From Thozetella sp. PMI_491 (Eukaryota > Ascomycota > Sordariomycetes > Chaetosphaeriales > Chaetosphaeriaceae): DNA of 64,000 bases. Location of the stretch: contig MU270126.1 of the NCBI GenBank assembly GCA_021432635.1, positions 62,001 to 126,000 on the forward strand, in the 5' to 3' direction. Below the pieces are notes generated by a model, which saw only the letters and a program-made list of their open reading frames with translations, was not told the DNA's origin and ran no database searches. Below are positions 1-11,005 of the stretch, piece after piece; within the stretch, counting starts at the first letter, position 1, and the number at the start of each line of letters is the position of its first letter. A program made the translations under genes and the position numbers.

Positions 1-1234
1 AAATGGAAGGAGCCGGCTCGGAAGGGAAAGCGACGACGATCTGCTCGTTCTGCGACGAAGGAGGGGATTACCCCTCAGGTTTTAGAGGGGAGGTTTGGTA
101 GGTGGTTGGTGGTTGACTTGGGTTACGTCAATCGTACGGTCGGGGCGCAAGGCGCGGAGTAAGGAAGCGGTGGTCGCAGGTAGCGTTGTCGAAGTAAAAT
201 TACTGGAATGGTAAATTTTGTGGTGAGTAGAGGTGCTTGGCGTTATCATCTTTGTGTTGACGAGAAGTGAAAGGGGGTGATGTGCGCAAGAGGAGACTAC
301 GAAGGAGTCTTTGGACCTGAAGTCGACAGTCACAAGGCGCCTCCCCCCGCGACCAACTGTGGTCTCCGATGGGCCTCCACAAGGCTGCCCTGATTGCTTG
401 CCGCCTTTTGCCTTTCTTTGCTGTGGCTATGACCCGTGCGCAGTTCTTGATTGGCCAGCGGGATGACCCACTAGAACCCTCGGCCGCTTTGCTTTAACCA
501 CGACCCAGACTTCACAATGCTCATTTGCAGGCTTCAGTCCTGCGATACGGGGGAAGGGGCTCGGATGCATCTCTATTGCAGACCTACAAGGGCATGGCAA
601 AGCCAAGATGGAGACCAAATAACCTCATAAATTACTCGGGCTCTCACCAGTTATAGTCATAGATTTTAGCAAATCAAGACGAAGACCCCACCACCTTTCA
701 TAGAAAAACAACAGCAATAACAAGAATGAAGGCACTCCAGCACAAAGACCTTCTCTCTGAAGAGGTCTGAGCTGCGTTCGGTGTGGCAACATGCAAACCT
801 GCCTTACCTAATTACAATGGCATAGGCTCAAGGAACGGGGGGGTAAGCACCAACCGCCCCGGTGGCACGTGCGCACAAGACCCCACCATTTGGCAGCCTG
901 TTATGGCTTCTCGTGGAGGCAGGAAAGCTCCGAAGCTCACTCCAAAGCTCATCGATTACAAACGTCCGGCAAGGCTTGGAAAGTATCTTCCCCGAATCTC
1001 TTGCAACCGGCACTGCGGCCACGAAATCTCGGGCAGGTTTGTAGCCCTTTTCCAACACTACCCTCTCATCATTCTCACCGCGGAGGCTCAACTCATTAGC
1101 CTCGTCATCCACCGAGCCCCGAGCCCCGCATCTTCTTACCTTCGACTCACCTTCCGAATCGATCCCGGCCGCGGTCGACCCCATACACGACCTCTGAACC
1201 TCTTGCGTAACGACTCAACCCACACAGGGCTGTC
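1..1234. other. Left-edge intergenic region and RBX1 upstream/leader
   Basis: No coding region can be supported here. The first ~100 bases are purine-rich on the + strand, so the - strand is CT-rich, like the leaders of other genes in this window. This is compatible with a leftward gene starting outside the window, but that is inference. The only open frames are short and lack family features. The last ~150 bases before the RBX1 ATG are pyrimidine-rich and probably form its leader. Confidence 0.4.
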
Positions 1235-2122
<888 letters not shown>

Positions 2123-2560
2123 TCACCTGATCGCCTTCTCGTCGATGATCAAGTTGGCTGGTGCGACGGCCTGGGCTCCTCCAACGGGTAACCATTTCAG
2201 GGGGTGCTGATTGAAAAACGGCCATGCGGGGACCACGACAAGGAAAACGAGAGCGGTGCCGCCGAGGCCGATATATACGGCAAGTTTGATGTCCTGGGTG
2301 AAGTATCCAACGAGGAATGCCATAGCCTGGAGACCTGGTCAGTATGCACGTGGCCTCAAGGCGATCTCGTTTGGAGCCATGACGAGAATACGTACTCCAA
2401 CGACGGACAAGGCCACATTGGCGATTGTCTCTACCAGTTTCTGGCCCTCGAAGTCCTACGATCCTATGTTAGCAGCTGCTGTGGCGGCGCGAGGCGGGAT
2501 GCAACTGACAATCTGGCCCTCGGCGAGGTCCCGAACCTGGTCCAAGAGCTGATCTGCCAT
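2123..2560 (-). CDS. spc1: Signal peptidase complex subunit SPC1
   Basis: Three exons on the minus strand: 2560-2510, 2455-2396 and 2326-2123, encoding 104 residues. SPC1 (SPCS1/SPC12) is a small non-catalytic subunit of the ER signal peptidase complex. The predicted protein starts MADQLLDQVRDLAEGQIDFE and continues with a first membrane segment (about residues 27-46, ending AMAFLVGYF). A short turn (TQDIK) follows, then a second membrane segment rich in Gly, Leu and Val, then the family sequence WPFFNQHPLKWLP. The two-helix hairpin with both ends cytosolic is the family layout. Donors are GTCAGT and GTACGT and acceptors TAG and CAG. Phase is preserved and the joined protein matches the family. 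The tail after LPVG (about 18 residues) is not typical and may vary among fungi. Confidence 0.93.
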
Positions 2561-4434
2561 GATGCTGTAGTTTACACTAGCACGAAAGACTTGAGAATCA
2601 CCTGGACTGCAGTTTGTTGGCCCAGTATTGGCGCAAGAGTCTGTGGGGGTGGAAGCTGGCCAGCAAAGCGCTTGGGATGTTATAGCTGCGAGCACGAAAC
2701 AATTGAACGCAGGCGATTCCTAAGACTTGACCAGCTCCAACGTGGCCTCCACCCCAGGTTGGTTCTCCACAAAAGCTCTCTCGGCTACTAGCGAATAGCA
2801 GGTGCGAGCGCCCACAGGCGGTCGCCCCTCCACCACCCCCTTGTCGCGCAGACCAGTGCGGCACTTGTTGGGGTGAGCCAGGGGGAGGGGCAGCTCAGCT
2901 CATGAGGGACTATTGGGAACATCTTGCTCTCTTGAGAGAGAGAGAGAGAGAGAGAGAGAGGAGGAGGAGGAGGAGCAGAAGAAGAAGGAGGAAGCGGCCG
3001 GCACCCAAATCTAGCGGCCCGCCGCCATGATTACGCCTTGGGTGACTTTTTCTGCGGCCGGACGTCCTGGTCGACAAGCCAGTTCCATCGCTACGCTGTT
3101 TGATGCCTTCAAAGGCCCCCAGTGGATGATAGATGGTATATAGATGGATTGTAGAGCCCCGCAACCCCGGTTTGTTTGCAAAGCTGATGTTTATATTGCT
3201 GTCCCTCGGATACGAGCGCGACGCCTCGATAGCGTGAGCCCGTGTCTCGATCTGTTCGCCGCCAGTGACTGATACACACGGCGCCTCGCTAGGGAGATGA
3301 CCACTGGTGCTCGTGGCGGCTCTAGGCCCCGACTTGGAGGGAGGGAACGACCTTCCCCGGGAGCCCTCCAAGAAAAAGCTTGCAGTTCACGGCCCACTTA
3401 CCCGGTCTCCTCCCCCCGAGCGCCATTTTTTTAACAAGTCTCGATCCCGTTCTCGGGCAAGGTGGGAAAAAAATCCTTTCTCGACAGCCCGTCTTGTTCC
3501 ATTGCAGACTCTATGATTCTGTCTTCTCCCCATTGCTAAAAAAAAATCTTTTTAAGAATCGCCCCTCCCCTTGCCTCTTTCAATCTCATCACACACATCA
3601 TCTCGTAGTGTTTTTCCTGGCACACCTCCCATCGGTTTTTTTTTCCCTGCATGTGAGAAAGGACCAGACCAAATGATCCCTGGTATAAAAACGTCATAAC
3701 ACCCCCAAAGAAAATCCTCGACCGAACCCCATCAGCCCTCCACACAAACTTCCCCTCCAGTAAACCTTTCGACAGCTTTCGCCGCCTTTGGACTAGACAA
3801 CCAGCCTGCTGCTAGTCACCAATCTACCTCAAGGTAGCGCCTAGCAACCTAGAATTTACATTCACGCTCTTGTCGCTTAGAACCAGGACATCCATCATCC
3901 CAATCCCTTCCGTTGTTGCGCATCCTTCCCACCCCCACGATCACGACGGCGCTGCCCCAGTGAGACACCCTCGGTACAGATTCAAGTCAACAAGCTGGCC
4001 GACCTCAACCTTCTTCCGACTCTCCGCCGTTCGCTCCTCGGCCCAGCCCTCTGGGTCTACAGCGGAGTGGACTCTAAGCCCCCCTAATTGGCCTCTATTG
4101 TCATCGTCCCAAAACATTCTGACCGCCCCCAACGAAGAACTCCCCCTTGGAAAACTGCGATTTGCCGACCCGCTGAACGGACGGCGTCGTTTCTGGTCCT
4201 AATAGCTACACCACGCGATCCTCGCTGCGGACGGCTGCTGGCCGTTCGCTGCCTCCCGCTGGTGTCTCTGACAACCCTTTCGACTTCAATATGCGACCTT
4301 GAACCAGCTTTTTCTCGATCCCTCCCTTAGGGCCTGCCCGATACAGTTCCGCTTCCTCCGGCTCACTCACTCGAGCGCCAATCTCGCGTCGACGCCTACA
4401 CGAATCTCTCCGAGGCATCTGAAACTCAGTAACG
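2561..4434. other. Divergent intergenic region between SPC1 and the CorA transporter
   Basis: About 1.9 kb without a supported gene. A GA/GGA microsatellite lies at 2934-2992. From about 3740 to 4434 the + strand is rich in C, T and CCCTCC-type tracts, which resembles a long CT-rich leader of the transporter gene. Short open frames inside it are not conserved-looking. Confidence 0.5.
2934..2992. repeat. (GA)n/(GGA)n microsatellite
   Basis: A perfect GA run of about 27 bases (2934-2960) passes directly into five GAG units (2961-2975) and then imperfect GAA/GGA units. It lies about 375-430 bases upstream of SPC1, where it reads as a CT-rich tract on the coding strand. Confidence 0.9.
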
Positions 4435-6444
4435 ATGTCTGACCACGAGGAAGCCTCCGGCCACTCCGGTGGCAACTCAGGCTACAGTACCCCGGTGCCG
4501 GAGCTCGATGACCACCGTCATCACCATACTTCCTCTGTCGTGCGATCTGACCATCCTGACCGTCCCCGCCGGGGCACTTTCGACTCGCTCTACGGAGCGC
4601 GCCAGGCCAGGGCGGTCAGTCCTAGCGACCTCCACCGGACGATCCGGGTCCGTGACTTTGAGGAGGCTGTCGTGGACGAGGATGGTGAGATGTCGCCGAC
4701 GGTCGACCGCCGCAGCAGGCGCCCTACAGTGGAATCGAACCGCTCGATTTCGCCGCCCAACTCGGTCAAGGCTTTCGCAGAAGCGCGCCGCCAGGAGCGT
4801 GGCATGTCTTTCTCTGATCCGAAGGACCGCAAGCCGGAGACGGAGCCAGAGTTCGAGCAGCTCCACCGGACTGCGTCCAACGGCAGCCGTCATAGCCGCC
4901 ACACCTATCTGAGTCGGCCCCGTACCGTGGCCGATGAAACTGCCAGCCTTGCAACGAACAAGTCGGCTGAGGAAGACGTCTGTTTCCCGCTCCAGGACGA
5001 GCAAACCGGCGGTAAGCTCTATATTGACTTCGACTATCTGGAGAACTTTATCAGGGCCGAGAAGGAAGCTAGTGTCGAAGATGAGAATCGGAAGGCGCGC
5101 GGGCCATCGTCAGCTGGCAAGTCGTTCCCTGACTTGCGGCCTGGGTCTGCCGTTTCCGGTGCTCAGGCAGTCACTGTTGATGGCGATATCTTGGATCTTC
5201 CATCCGAGGCAGACGCGAGCCAGGAGAAGCAGGGCAGCATTCAGGAAGTAACGCGGCCTACCGTCCAAGCCGCTGTTGACCCAAGCCGAATCAGCTTCTT
5301 CTCGTCGGCATGGGAGTCTACTATACACTCTGCCGACCTGGAAGGCCTGATGATGCCAGGCGAGGACATTCGGGGTTTGTTCACGTTCCCCAAGGGAGAG
5401 ACGGATGGCGTTTGGTGGCTGAACATGAACAATCCGTCTGAGGAGGAGGCTCGCGCTCTCTGCCGGGCTTTTGGTGTCCACCCTCTGACGATCGAGGATA
5501 TCACCGCACAGGAATCTCGGGAGAAGATCGAGCTATTCCCGTCCTACTACTTCGCCTGCTTCAGGTCTTATACGGTGGAGAAGGACGCTGAGACAGGCGA
5601 GAAAGAGTTCGTGCCCTTCAACATCTACGTGGTCGTGTTCCGTGAGGGCACCCTAAGCTTCAGCTACGCCAACAACGCGCATGCAGCTCGGGTGCGCAAG
5701 AGGATCACGGCCCTGAAGGACTACGTCTCTTTGAGCAGTGACTGGATTTGCTATGCTTTAATGTAAGCGGTCCTCGGAACCCCCCCTTTTCTCCTTTTCT
5801 CCCTTTCCTCAGCGAAGGCTACCCCCCCAAACAGAGCAATCTTGCTAACAGAGGACAGTGATGACATCGTCGACAGTTTCGCTCCAGCGATTTCAGAACT
5901 TGAGCAAGAGACGGACCAGATTGAAGATGACGTGTTCGTGGCACGGACCGACGACATGGCTCACTTCTTGCGCAAGATTGGCAACGCTCGCAAGAACGTC
6001 ATGGGTCTGATGCGTCTTCTGGGTGGCAAGGCGGACGTGCTGAAGGGCTTTACCAAACGCTGCAATGAGAATTATAAGGTAACTCCGCGCATGGACATTG
6101 GCCTGTACCTTGGTGACATTCAAGACCACGTCGTCACCATGATGACCAACCTCGGGCACTTCGAGAAGATGCTGTCGCGCGCTCACAGCAACTACCTCGC
6201 CCAAATCTCCATCGACGGTATCATCCAGGGTACCAGCACGAACCGTGTTCTTAGCAAGATCACCCTGCTAGCCTCCATCATCGTTCCGCTGAACGTGGTC
6301 ACCGGTCTGTTCGGCATGAACGTCCGGGTGCCCTGGCAGAGCGACCACGAGGAGTCACTCTATGCGTTCTGGGGAATTCTCGGCTCTCTTTTCCTGTTTG
6401 TCATTCTCATCTCCTTCCTCGCCCGCCGCGCGCGGTTGATCTAA
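4435..6444 (+). CDS. CorA-family (Alr-type) magnesium transporter
   Basis: Two exons, 4435-5762 and 5859-6444, encoding 637 residues. CorA/Mrs2/Alr proteins are pentameric Mg2+ channels. The N-terminal ~270 residues are acidic, Ser/Arg-rich and probably disordered, as in yeast Alr1/Alr2/Mnr2. The cytosolic domain begins near ISFFSSAWESTIHSADLEGL and includes GVWWLNMNNP and FGVHPLTIEDITAQESREKI, both hallmarks of the fungal branch. Two membrane helices close the protein. The first ends in the selectivity motif GMN (residues 595-597, in LFGMNVRVPWQ) and the second is about residues 611-631, followed by basic RRARLI. The intron (GTAAGC to CAG) splits an Ile codon. Plasma membrane (Alr1-like) versus vacuole (Mnr2-like) cannot be settled from sequence alone. 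Confidence 0.95.
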
Positions 6445-7069
6445 AGGCGGGTATTGCCAGCGTCTGAGGCAATAATTGCTCGATGCTTTGAGACGGAGAA
6501 GGATTTCGAGCTCCCATTCACTGCCTGGCACTCCAGATTCGCATGCAACATGGCTTAGACATAGACTTCCTTAGAATTTAACTCGTGTACTGCGCATGAC
6601 CGCTTTGTGAGCTCCTGTCATCTCAATCCCGGTGGGGGGGAAGGCTCGGCTGGAATTTGTTACACTCCCATCACGGAGGAACGTGTGATAGGGAAGTATT
6701 AAACAGTCCGTATTTGTGCTATATTATTGGTGAAGAAGGAAACCCAAAGGAAGCGCGGCAATCGGTGCAACTTCTTGCGGAAAGAGATGGAGGTACCTAT
6801 GTTCTGTCGTGCCCTTCACACCGAAAGCTTTGTGGATTCTCTATTGGCCCGTTCACCTTGATAGCGATTAGAAAAGCTATTCAAGCAGTGGGGCGCCTTG
6901 GTCAGCTCGCAAACCTACAAACATCATCGCAACTCATAATTGAACAACTACGTCTACCCACCGGCACGCACTCCGACCAGCTGCTTCCAACGGGAAGAGA
7001 GCAGTGTAATTGACAAATCATCCCTATCAGAAAGACACACCGCCACTCTAGGTGACGGCAATAGCAGAC
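6445..7069. other. Intergenic between CorA transporter and TIM8
   Basis: 625 bases holding the 3' end of the transporter transcript and the promoter of TIM8. An open frame at 6657-7013 has no ATG at its head and no recognisable family feature. Nothing else stands out. Confidence 0.4.
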
Positions 7070-7507
7070 ATGGACCAGTCCGCCCAATTGCAGCAGGCCG
7101 ATCTCGACCGGCTTAATGACAAAGACAGGACCGAACTGCGCCAGTTCTTGGCCAACAATGAGCAGCGCGCGCGGATACAGTCCCGTACGTGTTCCCCATC
7201 CCGTACTCCTCTCTATTCTGCCCCGATTCGCCTTCGCATCTTGCTCAATGCGCGCGGAAAGCCTCTCGAGCGCGGGCGACTGTGCACGCCACCCTTAGGC
7301 CTATAGAACAGCACAGCTGACCTTTTTTTTTCCGTCGCAGAAAGCCATGTATTGACCGACATCTGCTGGAAAAAGTGCGTCACTGGAGGCATTAAGGGAT
7401 CCTCGCTGGACAAGAGCGAGCAGGGCTGCTTGGCCAACTGCGTCGATCGATTCTTCGACGTCAATCTCCTCACGATGAAGCACCTCGCGAATATGCGCCA
7501 GTCATAA
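7070..7507 (+). CDS. tim8: Small TIM chaperone TIM8
   Basis: Two exons, 7070-7184 and 7341-7507, encoding 93 residues. TIM8 pairs with TIM13 in the mitochondrial intermembrane space and escorts hydrophobic precursors to the TIM22/SAM machineries. The twin CX3C motif is complete: C47-C51 in CWKKC and C68-C72 in CLANC, which form the two internal disulfides. The sequence around it (LTDICWKKC, then [16 protein letters not shown]) separates TIM8 from TIM9, 10 and 13. The 156-base intron (GTACGT to CAG) lies just before the first CX3C and splits a Gln codon. No targeting presequence is present, as expected for an IMS protein imported by Mia40. The length is normal. Confidence 0.96.
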
Positions 7508-7922
7508 GTCATAAGAAATGAGCGGCCTCAATATCTGCAATGTACTTGTACTAGATCTACCACAAGAGGGCAGCGGGAATTGTACTCTTTTGCAATCGGT
7601 ATGGCGATATCTCAGGTGGCACAGCATATATGTACGAATATCTGGCGCGATGGCATAAATAGTATGTGACGAGCTACTCGTACCCGGAAGCCTCTCTAGG
7701 ACGGATAGATCATTCATACGGTATGACAATGCAATGGCACTCCCTCACGACAACAAGTACTCATGAATAACAGTGTGGGAAGGGTGGGATGTTCAATTCT
7801 TTTCATTGCCCCCCAGTCATAAACCGGACCCTAACGGTATCAGACGCCGAAAATGCAGCCCTTTTGTTCCCTTCCAAGAAACAACCCAGCCAACCCATCG
7901 TACCACCATACAATGTGGTAGC
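7508..7922. other. Intergenic, convergent 3' ends of TIM8 and L25
   Basis: 415 bases between converging genes. AT content is a little higher than nearby. I see no gene, repeat or RNA. Confidence 0.4.
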
Positions 7923-8762
7923 TTAGACAAGCGCAAGCTTGGTAGCAGCGATGTCGAGGGCATCAACATCGGCAGTCAAGCGGCAGTAAGCCTTCTTCTT
8001 GCCATCGGGGCTGAAACAAGCCATGTTAGTATTCAGGCGCGTGGGGCGACAGAGGAGCTGCAAGAAGGCTTCCATACCGGATGAGAGTGTTGATCTTGAC
8101 GGTGTCAATGTCGTACAGCTTCTTCAGAGCCTGCTTGATCTGGGCCTTGTTGGCCTTGACATCGACGATGAAAACAAGAGTGTTCTGCTCCTCGATCTTC
8201 TTCATGGCCGACTCGGTGTTGAGCGGGTGGACGATGATCTTGTGCTCATCGAGACGGACGGGGTGCGGCACCGACTTGCGGGGGTACTTGGGGCTCCGGC
8301 TGAGCTGGAGGGTCTTGGGGAGGTGGAAGGTGGTCGAGGTCCTCTTCTTGGTCTTGGTGTGCGAGTGGTTCTGTATAGGTTGTCAGTCGTGGGTCAAGTC
8401 GCCCAGAGCGCGTGGCACCAGAACCACTGGGGAGCATCGTCACTTACGCCCTTGAGAGCAGCCTTCGCAGCCTCCTTCGCCTTGGCCGAGCCGGCCTTGC
8501 CACCTACTCACGACAATGATCAGCTTACGCTTCTGAAAACTCGGGTTCAGAAACTCGCAACGCTCTGCTGCAGCTGGATTTGCGCCATAGCCCCGCGACG
8601 AGGCAGGCGCATGGAACCGGGAGCACCATATCGAATGAACCCAAAAGTCATCGAGAAATGTGCGCTTCGCGGGTAAGAACCAGAGGCCGGGCAGACAACG
8701 TCGAAATGGAAAATCCCATGGTGAACGCGGTGTTATGTACCTTTCTTTGCGGGGGGAGCCAT
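7923..8762 (-). CDS. rpl25: 60S ribosomal protein uL23 (L25/RPL23A)
   Basis: Four exons on the minus strand: 8762-8741, 8503-8448, 8370-8078 and 8010-7923, encoding 152 residues. uL23 binds domain III of 25S rRNA beside the exit tunnel and docks SRP and the nascent-polypeptide-associated complex. The N-terminus is Lys/Ala-rich ([20 protein letters not shown]). It is followed by [12 protein letters not shown] and the globular domain, including [55 protein letters not shown] and [12 protein letters not shown]. All four junctions keep phase. A tiny first exon (22 nt) followed by a 237-nt intron is common in ribosomal protein genes. It lies head to head with BMT2, 456 bases apart, with a telobox-like TTAGGGTTTT in between. 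Confidence 0.97.
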
Positions 8763-9218
8763 TGCTTCGGTTGGTTGCTGAATTCGTTCGTCGACAAGAA
8801 CAATTCAGGGTCGTGGTGGAAAGTTGGGCGGATGTTCGAAGAATTTCAGGATTCCTGAACTTGTGGTGACCGAGAAATTCTTAGGGTTTTCGCGCACGGA
8901 CCATCTTACAAAAATCAACTGGGGCTTGCCGCAACCGCCCCCACCTGGCACCAGCTGGGAACGCGAAGCTTTGTCATTCGACATCCCAAGTAGACCTCAC
9001 CTCATTTACATCTCTCATAACTCACTCACACTTGTTTGGCCTCGATATTGCCCGAGGCCTTCCTGCCCTGCTCTCGGGTAACTACAGACAGGATTCGCCT
9101 TTGAGCTTCGTACGCTTCGGGACTCTTTCGGACCCAGTGTTATGTTTTATCACCGCCACGGCCAAGTCCCATAGACGAGGTCAGGTCGGCATGTAATGCC
9201 GCTCGCTTTTTCATCGAA
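8763..9218. promoter_or_regulatory. Shared divergent promoter region of L25 and BMT2
   Basis: 456 bases separate the two start codons. The region contains TTAGGGTTTT at 8881-8890, 119 bases upstream of the L25 ATG, and CT-rich stretches on both strands near the genes. Two ribosome-biogenesis genes driven from one short spacer suggests co-regulation, which is inference. Confidence 0.6.
8881..8890 (-). promoter_or_regulatory. Telobox-like motif (AAAACCCTAA) upstream of L25
   Basis: TTAGGGTTTT on + reads AAAACCCTAA on the L25 coding strand. Motifs of this type are bound by Tbf1-like factors in ribosomal protein promoters of many ascomycetes. A single copy is seen here, at a plausible distance from the ATG. 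Binding is not shown. Confidence 0.5.
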
Positions 9219-10082
9219 ATGGGTACTAAGAAGCAAAAGAGCCTGGCAAGTTTGGCGGCTAGCCGCCCACCCACAGCCAGGAAACCGAAGTCAATCTCAC
9301 GAAAGGCAACCAAGGCTCTCATCAACACGCACCATCTTCTAGAGAAACGGAGAGAGCAGGCCACGGCCAAAGGGGATAGAACGGAAGCGGCCAGGGTAGA
9401 CGCCGAAATTTCCGCCCTCGGTGGGCTCGAGAGGTACCAGCAGGCCAGTTTACAAGGCCAAAGAGATGACCGCGGGGGAGATTCCTCCAGAGTTTTGTTG
9501 CAATGGCTAGAACCCTGCTTGCAGGGCGAGAAAGGTGCAGCGGCGAGGCCGCTACGGATGCTAGAAGTTGGCGCACTCAGCACGCAGAACGCCTGCTCTA
9601 AGAGCGGCTACTTTGACATCATACGGATCGACCTAAACAGTCAAGGAGAGGGAATCATCCAGCAAGACTTTATGGAACGACCGCTGCCTCGAGACCACGA
9701 CGAACGGTTCGACATTATCAGCCTGTCACTGGTGCTGAACTTTGTCCCTGATCCTCGACAACGGGGGGAGATGCTCCGTCGAACACTTGACTTTCTCCAT
9801 CTGCCCAAACATCTTCCACAGCACCTGAAAGGATACTTCCCAAGCCTCTTCCTAGTGTTGCCTGCTCCTTGCATCTCCAACTCAAGGTACCTTGATGAGG
9901 AGCGTCTGGAGGCAATGATGTTATCCTTCGGATACTCGAAGGTGGCCTCAAAAGCAACTCAGAGACTCGTATACTACCTCTGGAAACGTGATTCAGCCTC
10001 TTCATCCGCCGCCATGCCCTTCGCGAAAAATATCATCCGCACCGGCTCGTCTAGGAACAACTTTGCCATTGTCATAAAATGA
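9219..10082 (+). CDS. bmt2: 25S rRNA adenine-N1 methyltransferase BMT2
   Basis: Single exon, 287 residues. BMT2 installs m1A in domain IV of 25S rRNA (A2142 in yeast) in the nucleolus. The N-terminus is basic (MGTKKQKSLASLAASRPPTA...RKATKALINTHHLLEKR). The Rossmann-like methyltransferase core starts with RPLRMLEVGALSTQNACS (SAM loop). It continues with FDIIRIDLNSQ (acidic residue after beta 2), IIQQDFMERPLP and FDIISLSLVLNFVPDPRQRGEML, the diagnostic BMT2 stretch. It ends with a Leu-rich catalytic-fold tail and KNIIRTGSSRNNFAIVI. The length and lack of introns are typical. The ATG at 9219 is preceded by no in-frame alternative that extends the basic region. It shares a promoter region with L25. 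Confidence 0.93.
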   Translation: MGTKKQKSLASLAASRPPTARKPKSISRKATKALINTHHLLEKRREQATAKGDRTEAARVDAEISALGGLERYQQASLQGQRDDRGGDSSRVLLQWLEPCLQGEKGAAARPLRMLEVGALSTQNACSKSGYFDIIRIDLNSQGEGIIQQDFMERPLPRDHDERFDIISLSLVLNFVPDPRQRGEMLRRTLDFLHLPKHLPQHLKGYFPSLFLVLPAPCISNSRYLDEERLEAMMLSFGYSKVASKATQRLVYYLWKRDSASSSAAMPFAKNIIRTGSSRNNFAIVIK

Positions 10083-11005
10083 CGGCATGTCTAAGTTGAT
10101 AAATCCACATCATACTACCTGGGGAACTACGCCGGGCGTAAACCCGCTGTCTCCTTTCTAGGCACTCCCAACACGGTGCAGTAAGGGTCAAGGAGGCTAG
10201 GAAAGCCCTACCTTGCGTTGTAGGGCATCTGGAGGACGAGCAGGCCGCGGTAACCGCCAAGTCTCCGGCATAGAAGATGTGGATAGCTTCGTTGTCTGCA
10301 GCGCGGCATTCCGAACACGAACGCCAAGCGGAGACAACACGGGTGGCTGGGGGTCGCACTTGAGTTATGACGAAACGGCCGAACGGACTACGGAATATCG
10401 GGAGGCTTCTGGATCCCGCCAGCTCTTTTTTCGTTGTTTGGGTAGGACATTGGGCATAAAGTTGCATTGTACGAGCTACGATGCCGCCGGCGACTAGTGC
10501 GTTGGTCTTTCACCAAGCAGTACTTAGTTTCGGATGCGCTAGAACATGTCCCCGGGCTCACCGGCGAGCTTCGGACTTTGGTCCGCAGATGCTGTCACAG
10601 AAACGCACCGAGCGGCGATGCCCAAGGGGCGTCGTTGTTCCCCGTGTATCGCACAGCTCCAGTTGCATAAGCCTAGAAACTACCTGGAGACTCATAGCCT
10701 CACTCCTTTGGTGAACGCACCGGACCTTACCATAGCTGAGCTTCTAGCCAGTACGTTGGCTAGATAACATGCTATAGGTGCCAATGCGTCAGGGGTTTTG
10801 ACTCGACTAGGCCCAATAACACTACCACGTATTCGCCTCTCAACACTTTTTCGCATGAAGCTTGTGTCTAGATCGAAAAACCCGCCTGGAGACCAACGCG
10901 TTACAATGACCGTGCGAGAGATACTTTAAAAAAACTGGTGGCTCTAGCGCCATGCTGGCAACGTACCCACGCGCTATCATGCCTACAGAGCACTAGTGGT
11001 GCTGA
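10083..11005. other. Intergenic, convergent 3' ends of BMT2 and the dehydrogenase gene
   Basis: 923 bases. The open frames present are short, overlap each other and carry no recognisable domain. I looked for tRNA A/B boxes and 5S-like sequence and found none. Confidence 0.4.

Noticed and set aside
4732-4748. Reverse-strand GGTTCGATTCC resembling a tRNA B box
   Set aside because: It is inside the coding sequence of the magnesium transporter and has no A box or cloverleaf partner.
6657-7013. 118-residue open frame between the transporter and TIM8
   Set aside because: No ATG at its head, no domain, and it occupies the expected TIM8 promoter.
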